Part shown: one piece after another, positions 25,846 to 36,000 of the stretch | Position numbering within the stretch: position 1 is the first letter of the stretch | Layout of the letters: every line of letters starts with the position of its first letter | Source: Turritopsis dohrnii | Taxonomy: Eukaryota; Cnidaria; Hydrozoa; Anthoathecata; Oceaniidae | Direction of reading: 5' to 3' | NCBI GenBank assembly: GCA_027922465.2 | Contig: BQMF02000030.1 | Location: forward strand, 620,001 to 684,000 | Length of the DNA stretch: 64,000 nt | Translations under genes and position numbers: made by a program | Notes under the pieces: generated by a model | Databases searched by the model: none | Told to the model about the DNA's origin: nothing | What the model saw: only the letters and a program-made list of their open reading frames with translations

Positions 25846-25912
25846 CAACCTCGTTCCCAGGGCTTCTTGCTTTTTTTGGATATACGGACGACACGTCCGT
25901 TTAAATCATGTT
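25846..25912. mobile_element. MITE-A copy 7 (left half)
   Basis: CAACCTCGTTCCCAGGGCTT then CTTGCTTTTTTTGGATATACGG. The right arm is lost. Confidence 0.6.
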
Positions 25913-26358
25913 GCAACTGATTATTTTATTATGCGCATGCGTGGAATTTTCAAAAATTTGTTTACGAATCGCCTAGGGTGAATCCGCCATATTTGGTCAC
26001 ATGTACCCTAAAAAAAACATTCAATTTGGGCTCTTTAAAGTATTATTTCAATTAAAAAAGTAATTTGTCCAATTTCAGTTGGACCAAGGATTTATATTCT
26101 GTGAATGTTGCATAATAACAGCACGTTCTACGAATATTATAGCGCGAAATCTACCAAGAAAGCAAACCAGCCACATGCTAACTTACCTTCACTTTGTATT
26201 GGTAATTTACAAATTCAAGAGTTTTTCAGGCACTAAGTCCAACTGATCCTCAAACATATACCTTTTCTCTACACTGTGTGCAAGTATCTTGGTAGGCCCA
26301 ATTTTTTTAAAGAAAATAATCTCGATTGTCTAAGTGGTACTGTAGCCCCACATAAAAC

Positions 26359-27339
26359 ATGGCGTCCCTAAGTACACACATGGAAAAGCTAGCTTTGCTA
26401 TGCAGAATTTGCAGTAACTGTATCGAAGAAAAGCCTAAAGCAGTTAAGGGATTGTCAGTAGAAATAAAATCAGCTTTCTATATCGATATTACCAACGATT
26501 CGATCGAAACCCACCCACCCAACATGTGCAACAAGTGCTTGAAAAAAATGAGGAACATAATTTCAAGAAATACCACTTTCGAAAACAACCTTAAAATAAG
26601 TCAGTGGACTGAACATACAGAAGACTGTTTAATCTGCAAGCTACCCACTACCCAATACAAAAAAGGTGGACGACCAGTCAAAAAAAAAGGAAGAGGAGGG
26701 AGACCCAAGTCGGACAATTCAATATGGACCAGACCTGTTTTAAATTGTTTGAAGGAAACCATCAAAGTAGTTCATATACCTAACTACAGCATTTCGGAAA
26801 ATATCAATCCCCATTTGCACTTGTGTGTTTGCAAATTATGCAACAACATTATTAAACAGGCTGTTACCCTATCCTGTCAGCATTCGTTTTGTTTGGAAGG
26901 CCTTTTTCCATACATCGAGGGAAAACAAAAAGAAAGTACAGTTTGTCCAACATGTGGCAGTAATTTTCATAATATTGTTGAAGCAAAGACAGTCAACGAA
27001 ATGTTACTGTGCTTGAAAGTTGAATGCCACAAAAAATGTGGAGCTACGTTTTCAATGACAGAAGATGACAAAAAAACACTCCATCAAAATATTTGTAATG
27101 GCCCACATAAAGCAACAGAAATGAAGGTTTCGGAAATATTCCAGCTTAATGAACAAACACCAATTCCTCGGGAAGTAGAAGATGCAGTGCTACATGTCGT
27201 GAAAAATAAAATATCAAAAAGTAGCACCGGTTTGGCAGAATTCAAGTCGGGTGGACCGAAGAAAAGGCGAAGAAAAGGCAAGAAGCCCTGGGCAAGAGTT
27301 TGTTTTTTTCTGCCTCTGATTGTCATACCTTCAGCCTAG
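26359..27339 (+). CDS. RAG1 N-terminal-like protein (zinc dimerisation domain + degenerate RING + zinc finger)
   Basis: Single exon, 326 aa, ATG in good context (AACATGG). The N-terminal zinc region matches RAG1 in order: CRIC (C15, C18), a F-x-ID...HP stretch (F40-H52), C57-x2-C60, W83-x2-H86 and C90-x2-C93. Two GGRP AT-hook-like motifs follow (103-106, 113-116). A RING finger spans 158-199 (C158, C161, C173, H175, C178, C196, C199), with the sixth ligand replaced by Gly181. A RAG1-ZFA-like finger follows (C223, C227, H242, C246), then a short helix (VEDAVLHVV) like that in stand-alone invertebrate RAG1-N proteins. The catalytic RAG1 core (DDE) is absent. Possible roles are ubiquitin ligase/DNA-binding or a relic of a RAG-type transposon. 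The C-terminus from about residue 305 is encoded by a half MITE-A, so the native end is lost or unannotated. Confidence 0.85.
   Translation: MASLSTHMEKLALLCRICSNCIEEKPKAVKGLSVEIKSAFYIDITNDSIETHPPNMCNKCLKKMRNIISRNTTFENNLKISQWTEHTEDCLICKLPTTQYKKGGRPVKKKGRGGRPKSDNSIWTRPVLNCLKETIKVVHIPNYSISENINPHLHLCVCKLCNNIIKQAVTLSCQHSFCLEGLFPYIEGKQKESTVCPTCGSNFHNIVEAKTVNEMLLCLKVECHKKCGATFSMTEDDKKTLHQNICNGPHKATEMKVSEIFQLNEQTPIPREVEDAVLHVVKNKISKSSTGLAEFKSGGPKKRRRKGKKPWARVCFFLPLIVIPSA
27272..27301. mobile_element. MITE-A copy 8, half element inside the RAG1-like frame
   Basis: AAAAGGCAAGAAGCCCTGGG is the right arm of MITE-A (compare 27880-27905 and 25000-25024). It is read as K-G-K-K-P-W in the RAG1-like protein. 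Confidence 0.75.
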
Positions 27340-27396
27340 TGTAGTATATTGATCATACTTTTTGATTATTTACGCTTGATATGTATAACCGTATAA

Positions 27397-27504
27397 CCCA
27401 GTCAGAAATCTATGCGATCGAGTGCATTTCCATAGAAATATACACACTATTTCAATGAAAATGCTCTTCGACGCAGTGACTTTTTGAAGATATTGCCTAC
27501 TGGG
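27397..27504. mobile_element. MITE-B copy e
   Basis: CCCAGTCAGAAATC to TATTGCCTACTGGG, 58 bp after the RAG1-like stop codon. It is slightly shortened. Confidence 0.8.
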
Positions 27505-27833
27505 TAGACGATAACAGAAAGTTTGAATGAATTTATATTTCATTTCAAAGTGGATCATTTCTTCTTAACACTCAATTTAGAAAATAAATCTTTTAAATTT
27601 CTCGAAACGATTAATTATCCAAGCAGATATAAATAGCTTTACACTTAACCATTCAGGTGTGGCGTTTTATAAGAGCAGGGCGCTTTCAAAAGTTTACTCA
27701 AAAGTGTGGAGATGATCACTATTGAGTGTGACTAAATATTCATTAGTTCAACAAATAGACTATTCCCAAATTTCTGTTCAAACATCGTGTCAGTGCTTAT
27801 TTATCAAGTTTCATTTCCTTTCTCAACCTCGTA

Positions 27834-27909
27834 CCCAGGGTTGCTTGCCTTTTCGATGGATGCCGCCCTCCGCATATCGAAAAGGCAAGAAACCCTGGGT
27901 ACGAAGTTG
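27834..27909. mobile_element. MITE-A copy 9
   Basis: Complete hairpin, CAACCTCGTACCCAGGG to CCCTGGGTACGAAGTTG. Confidence 0.85.
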
Positions 27910-28016
27910 CTCGAATATTCACGTACTATTTCCAACGGGATGATTAAAAACAATTAGAATTTTTTAAATGAGCAATACTTTATGGCTTAGGTGTTTAAGC
28001 AAAATTCGAGGTCTAT

Positions 28017-28286
28017 AAAGCCTGGTTCAGACCAGGCTTAATTAGACCTTTTTAAAATTCAGTGTAATCGTCATTATCATCGTTATCGTCTAATGTGAAC
28101 ACTTTTGTAATCGTCAAAACCACCAGGCGTTTACGACGATGAAATATCAATAATCACGGAATGATTAATAGTCACTAATGAAATACTTGAGAGTGTTCAA
28201 ACCTGACGATTAGCGATTGTGATGATTAACATTTTTTTTTTCTAATCGCCGTAATCGTCGTAATCACCAGTTGTGAACCAGGCTTT
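28017..28286. mobile_element. 270-bp MITE with AAAGCCTGGTTCA ends
   Basis: AAAGCCTGGTTCA is inverted at the right end (TGAACCAGGCTTT). The interior is rich in repeated TAATCGTC/GACGATTA motifs that are themselves inverted, so the whole element can fold back. Confidence 0.65.
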
Positions 28287-28531
28287 AGATAAAGTGATGT
28301 GTACATTTTTGGTTAGAAATTTCCTTTCCACTGTGTGATGTTTAAAAGCAAGCAAAATCTTTATAACGAGATGATACTACAAGTTACAACGCAGTTCTTA
28401 AACAGAATATCAGGAAAGATTTGGTTTACGTCGAAAACAACAACAACATTCTTTGTACATTGACTCCGTGAAATCATTTTGGAGAAATCCAGATTTAGAA
28501 GTTTAGAAGGTATTTCTAAACACTGAGGAGA

Positions 28532-28641
28532 GGAATATTTTGCGGAATATTTTGCGGAATATTTTGCGGAATATTTTGCGGAATACTTTGCGGGATATTT
28601 TGCGGAATATTTTGCGGAATATTTTGCGGAATATTTTGCGG
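28532..28641. repeat. 12-bp minisatellite, about 9 units
   Basis: GGAATATTTTGC repeated head to tail with one or two base variants. The period keeps frame, so the minus strand reads as N-I-P-Q repeats, but no gene context supports translation. Confidence 0.9.
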
Positions 28642-28658
28642 TCTTGATAGAATAGCCG

Positions 28659-28890
28659 AATAGACCTTTCCAGAATCTCTGTTTAAACGATGCATTGTCA
28701 CCGAGCTGTCGTGCCTAACCTCACTTTTTCAAACTGTTTCTAGCTATAAGAATGGAAATTGGGAATAATAGAGACACGTTTAGCCACAAAGTAATGAAAT
28801 CAGTGAAACAATGAATCGCATGAAAACGGGGTTTGATATAAAACTCGGCCATAATTCAGCGTTTAAACAGAAATTAGGGAAAGATCTATT
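28659..28890. mobile_element. MITE-F copy 1
   Basis: Left AATAGACCTTTCC...CTGTTTAAACG, right CGTTTAAACAG...GGAAAGATCTATT inverted. The same ends recur at 32686-32922. Confidence 0.65.
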
Positions 28891-29119
28891 GATAGGCGTT
28901 TTGTCTTAACAGTCCCGCAATTCCCACATGTCCCGAAATCCCCACATGTCCCGCAATCCCCACACTTGCTGACATGTCTGATAGAAGATTACATTTATTC
29001 CATTCTGTTGTCAGTTACCATTAGAAGCAAAAACATTCAAGCAAGTAAAGGAACATTTTTTTGTATTCACAAATGCCTTATGTGTCTCTGTTGAGAGATT
29101 TCAATGTGTCAGTGTGTAA

Positions 29120-29398
29120 GTAAGTAAGTAACTGGGAGTTTCTTAGTCCTTGGGCTTCCATCCGTAACGGTTGGTTCTTCAGCCCGCCAACTCTGGTAAC
29201 TAGTAGTTGACTTACCGCCAGAAATACTTATAGTATTTCCCTAACTTGCCCGAAGGCCAGTGTGCAGTCAGTCGATGGCTTCTAATGGGCTGACACGCTG
29301 CTGTTAAAGCGCATCTGAGTGGAGTATCGAGATATGACTGGACTCGAGCACGGGCAGTCGCACTCAAAGGTACTAACCACTACACCGCCGCTGCACAA
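29120..29398 (-). mobile_element. tRNA-derived SINE with TAAG-type tail
   Basis: Minus strand: A-box-like TAGTGGTTAGTACC, B-box-like GCTCGAGTCCAG, a body including TGGCGGGCTGAAGAACCAAC, and a short CTTA tandem tail. The same body and tail recur at 38590-38741. Confidence 0.65.
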
Positions 29399-29780
29399 GG
29401 TGTTATGAAGAAAATGATTTATTGATTTGTGGAAGTTATTGGGCTTCAACTGATATCTTCAATTGATATCTCCTCCACCAAGGAAGGAGAGCACAGGGTG
29501 TGACCACCAGACCCTTTTTTCATGGTCTTACATAAAAAAGGTATAAAAAGCCCAAGTAGACAAGCTTGGGTTCAAGAAAAAATAAAACTTGATTAATTTG
29601 TTGTATTTTGTGTCAACAGGAAAAACATCTTACCAATACACACGAATTATGTAACCATGTTATGATGTGGCGGCGCAAGCGACACAAGTTGGTTGTACTG
29701 TTAAGTCATGCGTATAGCAACATGTGTTGTATGCGATTATAACCACAGGTTCTGGATATAATATACTTTTACAATGTCTA

Positions 29781-29901
29781 CCCAGCCGGCACATTTGTTA
29801 AAGAATCTCTGCGAAGGAGTGCATTTCTATAGAAATATACACACATTTTCAATGAAAGTGCTCTCCGTCGCAGTGATTTTTTGACGATTTTGGCCACTGG
29901 G
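29781..29901. mobile_element. MITE-B copy f
   Basis: Full length and close to consensus, CCCAGCCGGCACATTTGTTA to TTTTGGCCACTGGG. It lies about 180 bp beyond the carboxypeptidase stop codon. Confidence 0.85.
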
Positions 29902-29984
29902 CTAATACGTTTGGGTCAAACATCGTTTGAAAACAATTTCCCACCATTGCACGTGCTAAGAAATTAGTCTCTCAATGGCCCAGT

Positions 29985-29990
29985 TTTATT
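29985..29990 (-). terminator. Candidate polyadenylation signal of the carboxypeptidase gene
   Basis: AATAAA on the minus strand, about 95 nt past the stop at 30084. Confidence 0.45.
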
Positions 29991-30083
29991 GACGCAGGAA
30001 TTGTCTTGGAAACGTTTGTATTCGTTCGTAAATTCGATGAATCTATCATACCGCACGACTCAAACGGTCACTTTTGTATGCCA

Positions 30084-33000
30084 TTATTCTGTCGGATCCA
30101 GCTCTTTTTCAGGACTGACTTTTCCTTTCTTGTTTATGAATGGGTTCTTCAGCGCATGCACGGCCATCATCACGTGATAAGTATAGATCGAATACTTCAT
30201 GTTAAACTCGTTTATTAATGTCTCGTTGTTTTTGTTCCTGATGACAGCTTTGAGTGCCTTCATCAAACCAGCTGTGTGATAGACATGCCTGAAAACGAAG
30301 AAGACAATACACCTTTTAAGATATGACGTCATTGGAGTCTCGTTTTCAAGTTGAGGATTAAAAAGATGTTTTTGTAACGTGTCGAGAAATTTTAAAAATT
30401 TCACTTTATTTCAAGATGGTACTGGATTGAATAAAACCTCGATGTAGGAGATATAAGAGGCACCTTTATTTGTAATGAAGAAATACATATTATGATGAAT
30501 TAGGAAAATATATGATGAATTAAGAAAACAGAATCACTTTCTATGGTTTGTCTAACCAGGGATGTGGCCTAACGTTCTCCACTAGTTTGCAGTCAAATCT
30601 TTGTTTTTTTTTGTCTGGTGTAAACGAGATAAATACAGTTTAACTCATGTAATTCGAACTCCTATAATTCGAATAATCATGTAAATCGAACAAAGTCTTC
30701 GGTCCCGTCCGAATTTACCCTCTCACAAGAAAACTCCTATAATCCGAAACTTGTGTAATTCGAACACATTTTGAATCCCCGTGGAGATTCGAATTACATG
30801 AGTTAAACTATATCACTTTATGACTCGTTCATTCAAACGAAACCAAGAGACTTCCAAGCATGAAGATAACCCAGAGGTTAAAATCGTCAAAAATTCACTG
30901 CGATGAAGAGCATTTTTATTGAAATAGTGTGTATATTTCCATAGAAATAAATGCACTCCTTCGCATTGATTTTCAACAAATTTGGCGATTGGCATCCAGT
31001 TTTAGTCAAACACACTCCACCATAGTTGCGATTTTAAAGCTAGGCAACTGACTGTTGTTTACATACCGTGTCGAAGGCTCTCCTGGTATATCTTCTGACG
31101 TCACGAACGTTCTTTCAAATAACATCATTTGATCGTTAGCCGCCCTCACAGCTAAAGCGCTAAATGGAGACGATTATCATACATTATATTATCATACATT
31201 ATCATATATTATCATATCGTGAGGTGAGAATTATTTTGTTCTATCTCCATTTTTGGAAAAAATGAGCCCCGATTGTTTTCAAGCTTTTCGGGATTATTTT
31301 GTTCTTTCTCCGCATAATCTTCTTCAAATGTCTTATCTTGTTGGTTTGTTAAAGATCCAGTGGGATTATGAAATTTAAAACTTAATTTTCTCATTTTAAA
31401 AAAATTGGAGATAGAACAAAATAATTCTCCTAGGTAACGATATATTACATGATAATACAATATTATCATATTTTATCATGTATTATCATATTTTATCATA
31501 TATCATCAGTGCCGTAGACACGAAATAAATATTAGTATCTAAGGAGGCATGGTTAGAAAATTTTTGGATTTTTAGCCCTCTGGATTGACTAAAACTGCCT
31601 TTCCGAAAATCAATTTTAAACAATAAGAAATCTGTACTTGGCGTGAAATATTAGTGTATTTTCAAACAATAAGACTATCGTTTCGAGTTCAAACGAAGTA
31701 CATGAGAAAAGTATTACGAAAGAATATGGAAAAAGGTAGTAAATGTTTTACGCATTAAAGTGTCTGAAAATGTTTATTCTTGTTTCGCATTTGTCAATGA
31801 ATTCATATAATATAAAAATACAACATTGGAAATCCTTTAAAATTACTTTTATTGCCTAGCTATATCATTTGAGCTTTCAGTCACAAGTTATTTTGTTGAG
31901 CTCCCAATTATTTTCTAAAGAAAGCTATGGGCGTTTTTATTTGAGTCACTTTTTAGCGACTTTAGTATTCAGGGGTGCACGTGTTTAAACAAGAAAAAAC
32001 ATGGCTTGTTCACACACGTATGTCGTTGTGCTCCCATTTACACCTTTTCAACAAAAAAAACCATGGTTGAAAATTTTTTTTTTTTTTAACTAAGAGAATC
32101 TAAAAGCTGATTCACACTTAGCAATTTCTTGGAAGAATAGGAGTCTGCTTAAATGATTAGGCCTGCCGTTGCCTTATACAGGGACGGAAATAAGGAAATT
32201 CTGAGCTGTCGGACATTTTTAATGAAATGCCTAAATACCTTGTCGCCCACCAAAAAAGAAGCAAATTATTTTTCGGTCGGACATTTCTATACTTTTTGAG
32301 GATTTTATGCCGGCAGTTTCTGGAAAGCCGGTAGCGTTTTCCAACCCTGATAACTTATGTGTTCTATACTACATGATGGAAATTTATCTTCACTGATATA
32401 TGACTTGGAAAGTCAAGCTGAAAAATTAATTCTGCTAAGTGCTATATTTCAGAAAAAATCTGCTTTTCCTTTCATCCACATTCGCTTTTTATTTAAACAG
32501 CATTTTTTAGAACGTCTTCCCCTCATGAATATGGTTCTCTCGTTTCTTAGATTTTGTCAATCAAAATTTGATGAGTCGGAAATTCTTACTCTGTTTTATC
32601 TAAGTCTTTGATTCGTCTATGGAAGTCACGTGATGCATTACGTAATTCAATCACTGTGTCTTTCAGCATTGCTATAAAAGAAAACACACCTTTTCCGAAT
32701 TTCTGTTTAAACGCCGCGTTAATGCTTAGTTATCAAGTTAAGCCTCGTTTCTATGTTCTTTATTGTTTTTCTAATTGCATAATGTTTTCAGTAAGTAACA
32801 CTTACTCGCTCTTTCAGTTCCCCAGTGGAATAATTAGAAGTAATTAAGAGTTTGAAAAAGAGGCTAAACTTAGAGGCTAGGCCATAACACGGCGTTTAAA
32901 CAGAAATTCGGGAAAGGTCTATTCAAAATGGACGTCGATAGTGTAAGCCTTCATCTACAATCTGTGACGTCATGAGTATTGCTTACTGAAGTTGCACTGC

Positions 33001-36000
33001 CGTTGTATGTTTTCTTTGTCAGCCAGCTTTGCCATATCTCTGACTCGATAAAACAAACTATTACTATAGCGTATGAAGTTAAACGGTAAGAGAGTTGTGT
33101 CAGCGAGTAAAAGAATCACTTGAATCCAGATTTTAGCGATTGTGGTGTGATAGCGAAAATCAGGATCGACGAATTTCTTCAACCACGCGATGTTGTCATG
33201 CATAGTGTGATAGACAGGGTAATTGAAAACACCCATGTCTTTCTGAAAAAGAAAATATTCAAAATGAAACTATAACAGCAGTAGACCTTATCGAACAAGA
33301 CCTCAACCTCGTACCCAGGGTTTCTTGCTCTTTTGATGTACGGTCGCCACCGTCCGCATATCGAATAGGCAAGAAACCCTAGGTATGAGGTTGAAAAAAC
33401 CTTTGGAATTTTTTTATTTGAAATAATTTTTTTCGAGGCCTTAAGAAAACGAGATGACTTGTGAACGGGGAGCAACGAGCTAACTTCATGAAAGAATACA
33501 CTAGCTAAACGTTTCAAATGACTTTCCACAGTTATCTCTTTTTACCCCCTGGATGCGCCTTTTCTAAAATTTGTATTTGTATTTGTAAAATCTGGTACAG
33601 ATATTTGAATAGGGTTTGGAGTTGAGTTGGATAACCTCTTCATTTAAAGACCTTAACATTTTTATCGATCTCGCTAGGTAAAAGAGATGAGTAAGATGCA
33701 TACACATACCTCGTTAAACATGTATCGAAAGTCCATAGCAGGGATGCCAAGATCTGCGTAAAACGGCATATAGTCGCTACCTTCACGAAACATTCGCGTA
33801 CTAGAACCAAAGAAAAATTCGGAATTGGAATCGGAAATTCGGGAATTTTCAGAATGTTTAAAACCCTCGCAATCTGCGTTTCTGTGAATAAACGAGACAA
33901 ACCTAGGTTCCTTTCGTTTGTCTTCTTTGTATTTTTTATGTTTTTTCACCCAAACATCATAAAAGTTGTCATTGCTATCTGGATCTTTGAACTAAAGGGA
34001 AATCCAATCTTTTAACTTTGGCAACTGACAAATATTCGTCACTTATTGAGGTTTTTATAACAGTGGTCAAATAGAGATTTGTATGTGAGTTTATACAAAT
34101 ACATCAACAATGAAGATGACGCGGGAATGACCACGGGAATAACCCATAATGTTTATGTTGTGTCGGCCATTTAAAAAAAAAGACAAGAAACCGCTTGGCT
34201 TGAAGACTTCAGGACGTAACACAACGATACATTCTCAAAAATCCCAGCAGGCACCCGACGTTTATTTAACGTTAGTCTAACGTTGATTCTAGGTTTAACG
34301 TTACCAACCTAAAACCAACGTTACTCCAACGTTAAATTTTAACGTTGACAGACAGAGTGTTTTGCTTTGTTAACATATGAAAGTAGCCGCCGAGGCAAAA
34401 GCACAAAATGTCTGTTCTATGGGCATATCTCAGCTGGAAAATAGATATCTGTTCTAGCATGAATTTCCATTGATTTTCATTTATTGCAATTTGCTGAAAC
34501 CACAAGCATTCGTTTAACGCTTTCACTTATATTTGTTTCATTTTCGTCCATTAGGCATGCATAAATACCGAAATAAAAATACACTATTCCAGTCAGTAGA
34601 AGGTAACTATCAACTGTTTTGATTCGCTGATTTCGTCTTTCTTCTTACTTGGTTGGGACGGGCACCGGGACTTGTTTATAATGACTTCGAAAGTCATTAC
34701 GATGTTATAACATTTTGATGTTGCTAATACAACGTAAATTAACGAAATTTAACGTTGTCCTGATGTAACTTTCTAACGTTATACTAACGTAAGTATTTAA
34801 CGTTATACTAATTGAAAAAAGACTTCCATTCTAACCAACCACTAACGTTACCACAACGTAAAAAATAACGTCACATTAATGTTAGTATAACGTTTGGTGA
34901 CTGCTAGGGTACAACATTGCCAATGTGACCCGTGAAAAAATTTGTGAAAATTGAAGAACTTTCGAAATTTGGTCCAAGTATGCCCCAAATTGTCCAATTT
35001 TAGTCAAATGTGACAAAATACCCAAATAATACCTAAATAAAAAAGTCGGGGAAAAGTGACCAATTTTTTTGGTGGGTGACTAAAATTTTCCCCAACCAAT
35101 TGTAATATCTTGATTATTTTATTCTTATATTGAAAATAATTAGTCAGGGAAAAGTGACTAATTTCAAAAATTGATCGGGGAAAGAAGGACTAAAATTTTC
35201 CCCGACTAAAATTTTCCCCAACTAAATTTTTTAACGACTTTTTTTTCCCTGATAAGGTAATTATCAAATTCGAAATCAACACCTTTCAATTGTGCTTTGT
35301 ATAAATTTTTATGAAAGTCCAAATTTGGCCGAAATTGCGAATTCGGAAACGATGTCATGTACACATTGCACGAAATCGTTCATAGCTTGGAGTAGTGACA
35401 GTAATAGGAGGAGGCGGAGGAGAAACCACGGGTATTTTAAAGACTTTACTCCACCACGAATATCCTAAAGTCAGTTACTGGTGCGACAATGTGTCTTACC
35501 TTTCTCGCAGCGTCAAAAAATATATCCACCAATTCTGGAGTAGATTTCAGTTCAATCGTATGATTTCCTATAGGGCGAAGTAAAATGATATAAAATCTTC
35601 CCCGCGTGGGCCCATTCCCACAATTCAGTTGTGTCTTAAATACATCAAAGTACCCCAACCCAAATAAAGAACCATCTTAACGTACAAGATATATAATATC
35701 TTGGTGAATATGTTTTCAATACTTTTAAAATGTATACCTTGTACAGCTGTATCCACATTGATATATGCCACAGCTTGGTGTGAGAGAATCTTCGCAAATT
35801 CCTGCAAAAAACCAAAAACATTAAATTTGTTGAAAAATCACTGGAAGTATGTTTCCATAGAAATGTCTCTGCGATCGAGAGCATTTCTATAGAAATATAC
35901 GCCATATTTCAATAAAAATGCTCTTCATCGCAGTGACTTTTTGACGATTTTGCCCACTGGGTTGCTATTCAAACATTTTGGAAAAGGTGTTTTTAGTGAA

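Larger units (their letters stand above)
13608..26358. other. Long repeat-rich intergenic region
   Basis: About 12.7 kb with no supportable gene. It contains MITE-A copies (15471, 16766, 20841, 24974, 25846), MITE-B copies (14270, 16609, 17110, 19628), MITE-C copies (16806, 21935, 25597) and a 238-bp CAGTGGCG element (20340). An open frame of 127 codons at 18105-17722 (-) and one of 101 codons at 15370-15065 (-) show no recognisable motif. Enhancers are possible but cannot be seen. Confidence 0.5.
27340..29984. other. Repeat-filled region between the RAG1-like gene and the carboxypeptidase 3' end
   Basis: Holds two MITE-B copies, MITE-A copy 9, two other inverted-repeat elements, a 12-bp minisatellite and a SINE, all listed. 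No continuation of a RAG1 core was found here on either strand. Confidence 0.5.

Noticed and set aside
28532..28641. Regular direct repeats that might be read as a CRISPR array
   Set aside because: 12-bp head-to-tail units without spacers in a eukaryotic genome; a minisatellite.
28516..28701. Minus-strand frame encoding N-I-P-Q repeats
   Set aside because: It is the translation of a 12-bp minisatellite next to a MITE; no gene context.
33179..33529. 116-codon minus-strand frame overlapping carboxypeptidase exon 15
   Set aside because: It runs through MITE-A copy 10 and is out of frame with the well-supported exon 33242-32987.
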